Origin: Vulcanimicrobiia bacterium
Lineage (GTDB): Bacteria > Eremiobacterota > Eremiobacteria > Baltobacterales > Baltobacteraceae
Length of the DNA stretch: 28,970 nucleotides
Direction of reading: 5' to 3'
Assembly: GCA_024281135.1 (NCBI GenBank)
Contig: JAMXLG010000026.1
Location: 1-28,970, forward strand
Shown here: positions 16,175 to 22,900 of the stretch, piece by piece
Position numbering within the stretch: position 1 is the stretch's first letter
Layout: each line of letters opens with the position of its first letter
Translations under genes and position numbers: made by a program
Notes under the pieces: generated by a model
What the model was told of the DNA's origin: nothing
Seen by the model: only the letters and a program-made list of their open reading frames with translations
Database searches by the model: none

Positions 16175-16967
16175 CGGGTGCTTCTAACGTCAAGCGTCCA
16201 AAGGTTCCGTCGTTGAACGCGCGGATGTATGATTGCGCCGCGTTGTGGTAATCGACCTCGCCACCGCGCCGCGCAAAACCGCGCGTGCGCGCGAAATTTT
16301 CTAAGTCCGGCACGGACGTCCGGCCGTCCGTCCTGGCAACCAGCCAACGGTGGAAATTGATTGCCACCTCCTCCGGATCGTAACGCTCGCGCGGCACCGC
16401 ACCGATCAATGCCAGTTTCCATTGCGATTCCGGCGTCTCGATCTTCGGCACCAAAATGCCCGGCGTGTCCATCAACTCGATCGCCGGCGCTAAACGGAAC
16501 CATTGCAATTGACGCGTAACGCCCGCGCGATCTTCTGTTTTGGCAGCCGCGCGTTTAAGCAACCCATTGATGATCGATGATTTGCCTGAGTTCGGCAACC
16601 CGACAACGATCGCGCGCGTCATGCCCGTGCGCTGCTTTGCGAGATCGGTAACGGCGCGCAAAATGCGGCCAACACTTTGCTGTTGACGCCCCTCTACCGC
16701 GATGACCGCGCGATTGCGTGCTTCGAAATCTTCGATCCAGCGTTTCGTCGTCGCCGGATCGGCGAGATCGTCGCGGTTGAGAATCGTGAGGCGCTCGCGA
16801 TTGCCGATGAGCGCGTCGAGCATCGGATTCGCATCGCTGCGAGGCGCGCGCGCGTCGATGACTTCAATGACGAGATCGACGAGTTTGAGATACTCGCCCA
16901 TCTTGCGCATCGCACGCACCATGTGGCCCGGATACCACTGGACCGCGCGCTGAAGATCGGCATTCAT
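16146..16967 (-). CDS. rbgA: Ribosome biogenesis GTPase RbgA (YlqF)
   Basis: This 273-residue protein is a circularly permuted GTPase acting in late 50S assembly. The N-terminus has WYPGHM and the DARAPRSDANPML motif. The G4 motif comes first as LNRDDLAD (Arg instead of the usual Lys in NKxD). G1 is GLPNSGKSS at about residue 141 and G3 is DTPG at about residue 186. The C-terminal RNA-binding region includes ARTRGFARRGGEVDYHNAA followed by FNDGTFGR. The order G4-G1-G3 is diagnostic. Its ATG overlaps the stop of the upstream signal peptidase gene (ATGA), and it overlaps rnhB by 29 bases. Confidence 0.93.
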   Translation of the reverse strand: MNADLQRAVQWYPGHMVRAMRKMGEYLKLVDLVIEVIDARAPRSDANPMLDALIGNRERLTILNRDDLADPATTKRWIEDFEARNRAVIAVEGRQQQSVGRILRAVTDLAKQRTGMTRAIVVGLPNSGKSSIINGLLKRAAAKTEDRAGVTRQLQWFRLAPAIELMDTPGILVPKIETPESQWKLALIGAVPRERYDPEEVAINFHRWLVARTDGRTSVPDLENFARTRGFARRGGEVDYHNAAQSYIRAFNDGTFGRLTLEAPDDNEVRQKT

Positions 16968-17473
16968 AGTGTGCCGAGATTATGTAGCGGCCAGATGCCT
17001 GCGAGGGCGCGTCCCGTTAAGTCGTTGTCCCCCACCGGACCGAAGAAGCGTGAGTCTTCGCTATTCGCGCGGTTATCACCGAGCACGTAAACGCTGTCCG
17101 ACGGAACGGTGATTTCGCCGAAGCTCCGCTGGTCGTTGTAACGGACATAGGGCTCGTCGAGTTTAGTGCCGTTGACGTATACGTTGCCGCGATCGATTCG
17201 AATGCGATCGCCGGCAATGCCGATCACACGCTTGATGTAAATCTCAGGGCGGTCCGCCACGTGCATGAACGCAACGATGTCGCCGCGACGCGGGTGCCCG
17301 AAGCGATATGCGAGCGTATTGATAAGGACGTATTCGCCCGAGTCGATGTGCGGCTCCATCGAGAGTCCACTCACCTGCGGCGTGCGGACGAAAAACGCCG
17401 CGATCAATGCACCGAGGATCGCGAGTTGCAGCGCGAGGCTCGCGAGCGAGCGCAATTGCACGAACCGGACCAC
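16964..17473 (-). CDS. lepB: Signal peptidase I, third copy in transcription order (short form)
   Basis: This 169-residue protein starts at GTG 17473. It has one N-terminal membrane helix (about residues 11-28), then the catalytic serine motif SGLSMEP (Ser near 38), the catalytic Lys in YIKRVIG, and the C-terminal box VYVLGDNRANSEDSRFFG. These are the S26 protease elements needed to cleave exported preproteins. It is the most divergent of the three tandem copies: it has one membrane segment instead of two and a shorter insert between the boxes. Its stop overlaps the rbgA start. No Shine-Dalgarno site is evident, so its translation may depend on the upstream copy, which ends 21 bases earlier. 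Confidence 0.92.
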   Translation of the reverse strand: MVRFVQLRSLASLALQLAILGALIAAFFVRTPQVSGLSMEPHIDSGEYVLINTLAYRFGHPRRGDIVAFMHVADRPEIYIKRVIGIAGDRIRIDRGNVYVNGTKLDEPYVRYNDQRSFGEITVPSDSVYVLGDNRANSEDSRFFGPVGDNDLTGRALAGIWPLHNLGTL

Positions 17474-17494
17474 GGAGCGTGAGCTTCGACGGGT

Positions 17495-18232
17495 TTAGTG
17501 GAGAATCTTCGCTTGTGAGAGCGGCCAAAAGATAAGAAACGCGCGCCCGGTAAAGCCCGCGCGCTCGCCGGCACGCGGCCCGGTCGTGAACTTGCCGTCA
17601 AGTTGCGCAAAGCCCCAAACGTGCGAGTCGTCGGAGTCGTTGCGGTTATCGCCCATCATGAAATAGCAGTTCTGCGGAATCGTATTCGGCGACGTCCACT
17701 CGCTTTTCGGAGGAACGTTTGCCGCGGACGGGTCGAGCGCATGCCATCCGAATCCATCGTTTACGTAGATTCCGTAATTGCGAATCTCGAGGTCGTAATT
17801 CGGAGGCTGCGCGATGTAGGGTTCGGAGAGTGGCACGTCGTTGATGTAGACGACGCCTTTGGTAATGCGGAAGCGTTCGCCGGGTAGTCCTATGACGCGT
17901 TTGATGAAGTCGTCCGGCGTCGGAATCGGCGGCGGAAATACCACAACGTCGCCTTCGGTCGGCTTGCGGAAGCGGTACTCGAATTTATCGACAAGGAGCA
18001 CGTCGTGAATCTGCAACGTCGGCACCATCGAAGCCGAGGGAATGTAGTACGTGCGCGCGACGAACGTGATCAGCAGCCACGCAGCGATTCCCGCGTAGAT
18101 GAACGGATCGAGATATTCCTTGGCAATCGATGTGCTTCGTCCGCTCGATACGGTGGCAACGGGGCGCAGCGAAAGCGCAACGCGTACCACCGCGATAATC
18201 GCGACCAATCCCAGCAGTTCGTATGGCGTCAT
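17495..18232 (-). CDS. lepB: Signal peptidase I, second copy in transcription order
   Basis: The 245-residue protein has two N-terminal membrane segments (MTPYELLGLVAIIAVVRVAL; then IYAGIAAWLLITFVARTYYI). The S26 boxes follow: IPSASMVPTL with the nucleophile Ser, FIKRVIGLPGE with the catalytic Lys, and FMMGDNRNDSDDSHVWG. The region between Lys and the last box contains an insert (EIRNYGIYVNDGFGWHALD) that is shared with the third-listed paralogue at 18252. A second C-terminal insert (DGKFTTGPRAGERAGF) occurs only here. Close similarity of this copy to the one upstream suggests tandem duplication. The ATG at 18232 lies 19 bases after the upstream stop. Confidence 0.93.
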   Translation of the reverse strand: MTPYELLGLVAIIAVVRVALSLRPVATVSSGRSTSIAKEYLDPFIYAGIAAWLLITFVARTYYIPSASMVPTLQIHDVLLVDKFEYRFRKPTEGDVVVFPPPIPTPDDFIKRVIGLPGERFRITKGVVYINDVPLSEPYIAQPPNYDLEIRNYGIYVNDGFGWHALDPSAANVPPKSEWTSPNTIPQNCYFMMGDNRNDSDDSHVWGFAQLDGKFTTGPRAGERAGFTGRAFLIFWPLSQAKILH

Positions 18233-18251
18233 GTAGTGGTCTTTGTCTTTT

Positions 18252-18944
18252 CTAGTGAAGAATGCTGAACCGGTTCAGCGGCCAGAAGTTAAGAAACGCG
18301 CGCCCGAAGAACGCGCTGCGCGAGGCGAAGCCCCACACGTGAGAGTCATCCGAATAGTTTCGATTGTCGCCTAGCATGAAGTAATAGCCTGCCGGAATGC
18401 GGTCGGGCGAACTCCACTTCGCGCGGGCCGGGATATTGGCGCTACGCCGGTCGAGCGCCGTACCGTTGACGTAGATGTCGTAATTCTTGATTTCGAGATC
18501 GTAGGCCGGCGGTTCGTTCTCGTATGGTTCTTTAAGCGCTCTGCCATTCCGGTAAACGATACCGTCTCTTATCGAAATGGTGTCACCCGGCGTGCCCATG
18601 ACCCGCTTGATAAACTCGTTACCCCCAGAGTTGATCGGCGGAAGAAAGACGGCGATATCTTCGTCCTTCGGTGTCTGCAAACGGTAACGCAGCTCATCGA
18701 CGAGCACTACGTCGTGCACCTGCAGCGTCGGAATCATCGAAGTCGACGGAATGTAGAATGTTCGGACCACGAACGTGATGAGCAGCAGCGCGGCAAGTCC
18801 GGCGATGATGAACGCTTCGAGATAGCCGCGTAGGACAGCAACGGCCGACGACTCATGGTCGCCGGCCGCGATGGGTTTAAAACTGAGAGTCACTCGAGCG
18901 ACCGCAAACACCGCGACCAGCCCGAGTAGTTGCAGCGGCGTCAG
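18252..18944 (-). CDS. lepB: Signal peptidase I, first copy in transcription order (probable CTG start)
   Basis: From CTG at 18944 the protein is 230 residues. It shows the S26 boxes IPSTSMIPTL (Ser), FIKRVMGTPGD (Lys) and FMLGDNRNYSDDSHVWG. It shares the EIKNYDIYVNG insert with the paralogue at 17495. The first ordinary start codon is GTG at 18911 (219 residues). I prefer 18944 because the codons between them read TPLQLLGLVAVFAVARVTLS, which aligns gap-free with residues 2-21 of the second copy (TPYELLGLVAIIAVVRVALS). An in-frame TAA at 18953 rules out anything further upstream. It begins 6 bases after rplS stops. Confidence 0.88.
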   Translation of the reverse strand: MTPLQLLGLVAVFAVARVTLSFKPIAAGDHESSAVAVLRGYLEAFIIAGLAALLLITFVVRTFYIPSTSMIPTLQVHDVVLVDELRYRLQTPKDEDIAVFLPPINSGGNEFIKRVMGTPGDTISIRDGIVYRNGRALKEPYENEPPAYDLEIKNYDIYVNGTALDRRSANIPARAKWSSPDRIPAGYYFMLGDNRNYSDDSHVWGFASRSAFFGRAFLNFWPLNRFSILH

Positions 18945-18950
18945 GGCAGC

Positions 18951-19304
18951 TTAAGCTTTTGGAGCTTTCTTTTCCTTGATGCGCGCGGCCTTACCGACCT
19001 TGTCGCTCAAGTAATAGAGACGGCTGCGGCGAACCACGCCGCGCTTGCTCAACTCGATGCGATCGACGCGTGGGCTGTGCAGCAAGAACGTCTTTTCAAC
19101 GCCGACGCCGTGCGCAACACGACGAACGACGACCGATTCGTGCGCGCCGCCGCCTTTGCGAACGGTGACGACGCCTTCGAACATTTGAATGCGCTCTTTG
19201 CCGCCTTCAACGACTTTCGAATACACTTTAACCGTGTCACCAGGACGGAAGTCCGGGACGCTCTCTTTGAGCTGTTCTTTATTAAGGACGTCGATGACGT
19301 TCAT
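18951..19304 (-). CDS. rplS: Ribosomal protein L19
   Basis: This 117-residue protein has the standard L19 sequence: [53 protein letters not shown] and [20 protein letters not shown]19 sits at the 30S-50S interface of the large subunit. The length is normal. It is the second gene of the trmD operon, 69 bases after trmD, with a GC-rich hairpin in that gap and the first signal peptidase gene 6 bases downstream. Confidence 0.97.
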   Translation of the reverse strand: MNVIDVLNKEQLKESVPDFRPGDTVKVYSKVVEGGKERIQMFEGVVTVRKGGGAHESVVVRRVAHGVGVEKTFLLHSPRVDRIELSKRGVVRRSRLYYLSDKVGKAARIKEKKAPKA

Positions 19305-19338
19305 GGCACAAATCTCGTAGTTCGGACGAACGAATAAG

Positions 19339-19356
19339 CGCGCGGGAACCCGCGCG
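19339..19356 (-). promoter_or_regulatory. Stem-loop in the trmD-rplS gap
   Basis: CGCGCGGG (19339-19346) and CCCGCGCG (19349-19356) are perfect inverted arms with only AA between them, so the real loop is probably GAAC with a 7-base stem. On the minus strand it lies in the rplS leader, 35 bases before the start codon. The bases just after it on that strand (CTTATTCG) are mildly T-rich, so it could be a weak attenuator or a site that stabilises the rplS message. It is not a convincing terminator. Confidence 0.4.
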
Positions 19357-19373
19357 ACAACCTTGGCAATATA

Positions 19374-20066
19374 TCACGCCTCGGGGTCGCGCATCAAGTC
19401 TTTGCGTCGGGCTTCTGTGCGAGCCCGGGATTGCTGCCGGCGCCATTCCGCGATCTTCGCGTGGTTGCCCGAGAGCAGAACCTCCGGGACCGAGACGCCG
19501 CGGAAAACGGGCGGTCTCGTGTAGCTCGGGTAATCGAGCAGTCCGTCCGAAAACGACTCTGCTGCGGCCGATTCGGCCGTGATAGCGCCTTCGAGCAGCC
19601 GGACGGTCGCGTCCATAAAGGCGAGTGCCGGCAGCTCGCCTCCTGTGAGGACGAAATCCCCGAGCGAGAGCTCTTCGACCGGATAGAGCTCGGCAATCCG
19701 CTCGTCGATGCCTTCGTAGTGGCCGCACACGATGACGAGGCGGTCCAGCGCCGCGAACCGCTCTGCATCGCTCTGGTGGAAGGGTCTCCCGGCGGGAGAA
19801 GGGACGACGATCGCGCGGCGTTCGTCCACTGGTGCCTCGGCGAGAAGCGCGTCTAGCGTCCGGGCGATCGGTTCGATACGGAGTACCATTCCGGCGCCCC
19901 CGCCGTAGGGCGTGTCGTCCGCCCGTTCGCTTCCGGTGAGCGCATCGAGCAAATGATGGTAGCGGACGTCAGCGAGGCCCGCTTCAACCGCGCGCCCAAC
20001 GATCGACAGGCCGACGAACGGCGCGAAGACCTCGGGAAAGAGCGTAACGACGTCGATCGTGAACAT
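19374..20066 (-). CDS. trmD: tRNA (guanine-N1)-methyltransferase TrmD
   Basis: The 230-residue SPOUT enzyme methylates G37 of tRNAs using S-adenosylmethionine. Motifs include IDVVTLFPEVFAPF at the N-terminus, ADDTPYGGGAGMVLRIEPI at about 49-67, VIVCGHYEGIDERI and LGDFVLTGGELPALAFMDA in the deep-knot cofactor site, and YPSYTRPPVFRGVSVPEVLL with GNHAKIAEWR at the C-terminus. Length is close to normal. The start at 20066 lies only 11 bases from the divergent TPR gene, so the operon promoter must lie inside that gene or be very compact. The usual upstream partners rpsP and rimM are not in the window. Confidence 0.97.
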   Translation of the reverse strand: MFTIDVVTLFPEVFAPFVGLSIVGRAVEAGLADVRYHHLLDALTGSERADDTPYGGGAGMVLRIEPIARTLDALLAEAPVDERRAIVVPSPAGRPFHQSDAERFAALDRLVIVCGHYEGIDERIAELYPVEELSLGDFVLTGGELPALAFMDATVRLLEGAITAESAAAESFSDGLLDYPSYTRPPVFRGVSVPEVLLSGNHAKIAEWRRQQSRARTEARRKDLMRDPEA

Positions 20067-20077
20067 AGGACGAGACC

Positions 20078-20482
20078 GTGTTCCATTTCCTACGCCGCTT
20101 CGCTTTCAAGAAGCGTGAACAGCATTCGCTTGAAGAAGAGCCGAGTGACGCCGGCGGTTTCAATAAACGTGGCGTTCGCCACGTCCGTGCGGGTCGACGC
20201 GATGAGGCGCGCGCTGACTTCGAAGCGGCCCTCGCCGCCGATGCGTCGCACGCGCCCGCGATGATGAATCTCGGGAACCTCGCGTTCGAGGCGGGGAACG
20301 CGACCGAAGCGGTGCGCTGGTACGAAGCTGCGATCGCGGCGGATCCCGAATATCCGCTCGTGCACGCGAACCTCGCGTCGGCGTACAAAAAACTGGGCCG
20401 GTACGATGACGCGGTTCGCGCAATGCGCCGCGCGTCGAAGCTGGAGGTGCGTCCGCGCCGGAAGCCAAGCAGGCGCACATGA
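20078..20482 (+). CDS. TPR-repeat protein
   Basis: The GTG at 20078, preceded by AGGA at 20067-20070, gives 134 residues. After a basic N-terminus there are about three tetratricopeptide units: FNKRGVRHVRAGRRDEARAD, then PAMMNLGNLAFEAGNATEAV, then PLVHANLASAYKKLGRYDDA with a final VRAMRRASKLE. TPR arrays bind peptides or protein partners; none can be named. The arginine- and lysine-rich tail (RPRRKPSRR) could bind nucleic acid. The stop overlaps the next gene's ATG (ATGA), so the two proteins are probably made together and may interact. It is divergent from trmD with an 11-base gap. Confidence 0.8.
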   Translation: MFHFLRRFAFKKREQHSLEEEPSDAGGFNKRGVRHVRAGRRDEARADFEAALAADASHAPAMMNLGNLAFEAGNATEAVRWYEAAIAADPEYPLVHANLASAYKKLGRYDDAVRAMRRASKLEVRPRRKPSRRT

Positions 20483-20991
20483 CCGAGGCGTTCGAGCAGA
20501 TTTTTCTCTCCGACGAGATCCTCGTGTTGATGCGCCGCGCATCGGAACTCGCCGGAGCCGTGCGCGAGCCGTTCATCACGGTGCGAACCATGCTGCTCGC
20601 ACTGCTCGAGGATCCTCAACTCGGCCCCGCACTGCAAGACGTGCTTCCTCGCGCGAAGTTGCTGGAGTACGAGATGGCAACCGAGGCTGCAAAGGCCAAC
20701 ATCGCCTCGCGCGTTTCCGAACCTCAGATGCAGGATGGTGAACGGGCTGCAATGCTCCGGTTCGATACGCTGGCGTTCAAGGTTCCGAGCGGAACGAAAA
20801 GCGTCTGGCTCAGCCGCGAGGCCTTCAGTGCCTGGCACGAAGGCGCAAAGCGAGTTGGTGAAGGCTCGCCATACATGCCCAAGCACTTGGCCTTCGGGAT
20901 TGCCGCCGACGCGATTCGCGTGCCCGCCGTGCTCGCAGCCATGCATCTCTCGCCGGGCGAAATAAACGAGGCCATCCTGAAACTCGAGTAG
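20479..20991 (+). CDS. Clp N-domain-like protein of unknown function
   Basis: The 170-residue soluble protein resembles the N-terminal adaptor-binding repeat of ClpA/ClpC in its first part: FLSDEILVLMRRASELAG, then FITVRTMLLALLEDPQLGPA and LPRAKLLEYEM. Clp N repeats have the pattern A-x-x-x-A...ItteHLLLALL-x-D. No AAA+ ATPase motifs follow, so it would be a free-standing domain. The second part (about residues 85-170) ends with AMHLSPGEINEAILKLE and is not recognised. It starts inside the TPR gene's stop codon (ATGA). A role as an adaptor or substrate-binding partner is possible but not shown. Confidence 0.55.
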   Translation: MTEAFEQIFLSDEILVLMRRASELAGAVREPFITVRTMLLALLEDPQLGPALQDVLPRAKLLEYEMATEAAKANIASRVSEPQMQDGERAAMLRFDTLAFKVPSGTKSVWLSREAFSAWHEGAKRVGEGSPYMPKHLAFGIAADAIRVPAVLAAMHLSPGEINEAILKLE

Positions 20992-21029
20992 CAAGTACAC
21001 TTGCTTTTTGAAAGTACGATTGCTATATT
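20990..21029 (+). promoter_or_regulatory. Promoter with palindromic operator for the small ORF/STAS pair
   Basis: A -35 box TTGCTT (21001-21006) and a -10 box TATATT (21024-21029) are separated by exactly 17 bases. A perfect 7-2-7 inverted repeat, AGCAAGTACACTTGCT (20990-21005), covers the -35. A second, imperfect copy, AAGTACGATTGCT (21012-21024), repeats AAGTACxxTTGCT at a 19-base step and covers the spacer and -10. Two sites on nearly the same DNA face over a promoter suggest a repressor. The -10 ends 6 bases before the ATG at 21036, so the message would be leaderless. Confidence 0.6.
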
Positions 21030-21035
21030 GAGTGC

Positions 21036-21203
21036 ATGGCACCCGCCGTCAGCGCTCTTCACACGATCCTCGCCCCGACGTTCATGCACGCCGTGCCCCG
21101 GACGCTCGTGGTGCTCGCAGTAACGATGACCTTCGGTGCGCCTGCAGCGGTCGCCGAATCGATGCTCGACGATCTTGTACGGGGGCTTCCGGTTGCGCTA
21201 TGA
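21036..21203 (+). CDS. Small ORF of 55 residues before the STAS gene
   Basis: The ATG at 21036 starts a 55-codon frame that begins MAPAVSALHTILAPTFMHAV and ends in RGLPVAL. It lies directly downstream of a good promoter, and its TGA overlaps the STAS gene start (CTATGAATG, a 4-base ATGA overlap). The middle is hydrophobic (TLVVLAVTMTFGAPAAVA), too short and broken for a confident membrane helix. It could be a leader peptide that couples translation into the STAS gene or a small protein in its own right. I recognise no family. Confidence 0.5.
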   Translation: MAPAVSALHTILAPTFMHAVPRTLVVLAVTMTFGAPAAVAESMLDDLVRGLPVAL

Positions 21204-21475
21204 ATGCAACAACGTTCGAATACGTGCCTCAGGCGCTTCATGAACTACAGACGCGGCTACGCTCGGCAATTATTGCCGGCGCAAAACGAGTTGTGCTCGA
21301 TTTGGATCGCCTGCCGGTTTTGGAATCGGGCGAAACACGCGGACTCGTAATCCTACTGCGCCGTTCGCGCGAGCTTGGCGGCGATATCACGCTGCGAGTG
21401 ACGCGACCGGACCTCAAGGCATCGCTTGCCGTAATGGCACTCGATCTAGTTTTTGAAATTCAACCCGCATGCTAA
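21200..21475 (+). CDS. STAS-domain protein (anti-sigma factor antagonist-like)
   Basis: From the ATG at 21200 the protein is 91 residues, the size of a single STAS domain. It shows ELQTRLRSAIIAGAKRVVLD, then LDRLPVLESGETRGLVILLR and RRSRELGGDITLRV, which follow the strand-helix order of SpoIIAA/RsbV proteins. The usual phosphorylatable serine motif D-S-S-G is altered to E-S-G-E, so serine phosphorylation is uncertain. Such proteins control sigma factors by binding an anti-sigma kinase, and no such kinase is next door. Longer reading from 21032 in the same frame is arginine-rich shadow of the small ORF, so I reject that start. Confidence 0.68.
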   Translation: MNATTFEYVPQALHELQTRLRSAIIAGAKRVVLDLDRLPVLESGETRGLVILLRRSRELGGDITLRVTRPDLKASLAVMALDLVFEIQPAC

Positions 21476-21537
21476 ACTGACATAAGACGCGCACTCGAGT
21501 CGCGTCACGCGCCACATAGGGGCCCATGCGCGCTCAG

Positions 21538-21561
21538 CCCTCACTGCTTTAGCAATGGGGG
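21538..21561 (+). promoter_or_regulatory. Hairpin that can hide the agmatinase ribosome-binding region
   Basis: CCCTCACTGC (21538-21547) can pair with GCAATGGGGG (21552-21561), giving seven base pairs, one mismatch and a further three pairs around the loop TTTA. The paired 3' arm is the purine-rich GGGGG that precedes the GTG start at 21566. Folding would block ribosome access, so the element may control translation. No known riboswitch consensus was recognised. Confidence 0.4.
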
Positions 21562-21565
21562 TTCC

Positions 21566-22375
21566 GTGAACGTTTCTCTGCTCGGTATTCCGCATGACGA
21601 AAACTCGTCGTATCTCAAGGGTGCATCGCAAGCAGCGCCCTGCATTCGAAAAGAACTCTACTCGGACGTGTACAGTTCGTGGACGGAAACGGGCATCGAC
21701 CTCAGCGCGCAACGGCTGACCGACCGTGGCGACATTCAGTTCAACCAGGGCGACGACTGGGAAACGATCGATGAGTACGTAACGGCGGCGATCGATGGAG
21801 GGACGCCGTTACTCTGTTTGGGCGGCGATCATGCAATCACGCATCCGATAGTTCGCGCTATGCATCGCCGCTATTCGCAGCTGACAATCGTGCACGTCGA
21901 TGCGCATCCCGACATCTACGACATATACCAAGGAAATCGGCGTTCGCATACATCGCCATTCGCGCGGATCATGGAAGAGAACCTCGCGAAGCGCTTGATT
22001 CAAATTGGCCTCCGCACGATCAACGGCCATCATCGCGAACAATTCGAACGATTCGGCGTCGAGATCATCGAAGCGCGTCATTGGCACGATGGAATCACAT
22101 TAGAGATTGAGGGGCCCGTCTACGTGTCCGTCGATATTGATGGACTGGATCCGGCGTCTGCGCCGGGCGTGGGACATCGTGAGCCCGGCGGTCTTTCGAC
22201 GCGTCAGGTCATCAATTTGATTCAATCGATCGATCGGCCAATCGTTGGAGCCGACATTGTCGAGTATAATCCGCAATGCGATATCGACAACATGACGGCC
22301 ATCGTCGCTGCCAAATTAGCGAAGGAACTGGCCGGAATGATGATCGTTACTTCTTCGATGCTTCGACCGCGGTGA
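21566..22375 (+). CDS. speB: Agmatinase/ureohydrolase-family enzyme
   Basis: The 269-residue enzyme belongs to the arginase-agmatinase-formiminoglutamase family. All manganese ligands are visible: His89 in LGGDHAITHP, Asp112, His114 and Asp116 in VHVDAHPDIYD, and Asp190 and Asp192 in SVDIDGLDPASAPG. The nearby His128 (RRSHTSPF) matches the catalytic His. It would hydrolyse a guanidino compound to urea and an amine, agmatine to putrescine being the commonest. Guanidinobutyrate or guanidine are alternatives, because substrate loops cannot be assigned by eye. It is somewhat shorter than E. coli SpeB (about 306 residues), lacking part of the N-terminus. The start is GTG, with a hairpin across its ribosome-binding site. 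The 3' end overlaps the convergent gene by 29 bases. Confidence 0.85.
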   Translation: MNVSLLGIPHDENSSYLKGASQAAPCIRKELYSDVYSSWTETGIDLSAQRLTDRGDIQFNQGDDWETIDEYVTAAIDGGTPLLCLGGDHAITHPIVRAMHRRYSQLTIVHVDAHPDIYDIYQGNRRSHTSPFARIMEENLAKRLIQIGLRTINGHHREQFERFGVEIIEARHWHDGITLEIEGPVYVSVDIDGLDPASAPGVGHREPGGLSTRQVINLIQSIDRPIVGADIVEYNPQCDIDNMTAIVAAKLAKELAGMMIVTSSMLRPR

Positions 22376-22817
22376 GTTCTTCGAGATACTCGAAGAGTTG
22401 CGGGAGGGTAATCTTTTCGAGCGCGGTCTGCTCCTTGATGCCGCTTTCGTCTTCGCCTTCATCGCGGATGTAGCAGCGCGTTTCGACGCCGTTTTCGCTT
22501 TCGCTGATGAATGAAACGGCGAAACCGCGGCCCGGCATCTCGTCGTAGATCCGCATGGTTTGCGGGTTGAGAATTTCGATCGAGTGCGCTTGATTGTTCG
22601 CGTCGAAGATTAGAATCTTCAAGTGTTCGTAATTAGTGACTTCGATCAATCCAACGACGAACACGTTCTTCGCAGAAAAGAACTCATGACCGCGTTTGCT
22701 GCGGCTTGAGACTTCGTAGAAGACGCGATGCGCGACGAACCGGTTCAGTATCTTGCGCAGCGTCGCGAGCGAAGCAAGCGTTTCCGTACGATTGCCCCGC
22801 GTGTAGATTATCTTCAC
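22347..22817 (-). CDS. Hypothetical protein
   Basis: From GTG at 22817 this is a 156-residue protein with no signal peptide or membrane segment. It contains LASLATLRKILNRFVAHRVF, then VFVVGLIEVTNYEHLKILIF, then DANNQAHSIEILNPQTMRIY, and it ends with a charged helix (LPQLFEYLEELTAVEASKK). The alternation of strands and an acidic helical tail suggests a small alpha-beta fold. I recognise no family. A TTG at 22883 would add 22 residues that look like chance sequence, so I chose the GTG, although no clear Shine-Dalgarno site supports it. It is divergent from the TatA/B-type gene (83-base gap) and convergent with the agmatinase. Confidence 0.62.
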   Translation of the reverse strand: MKIIYTRGNRTETLASLATLRKILNRFVAHRVFYEVSSRSKRGHEFFSAKNVFVVGLIEVTNYEHLKILIFDANNQAHSIEILNPQTMRIYDEMPGRGFAVSFISESENGVETRCYIRDEGEDESGIKEQTALEKITLPQLFEYLEELTAVEASKK

Positions 22818-22900
22818 GGCGGACGCCAGAGCTTGTACAGCCGCGGGAGGAGACCCTGCTAACGGAGGGTACCTGCGTCGCAAAAGCGGAACCCCTACGC

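Noticed and set aside
21032..21199. Upstream extension of the STAS frame starting at TTG/GTG-type codons near 21032
   Set aside because: The extra 56 residues are an arginine-rich shadow of the overlapping 55-codon frame, and the ATGA overlap supports the start at 21200.
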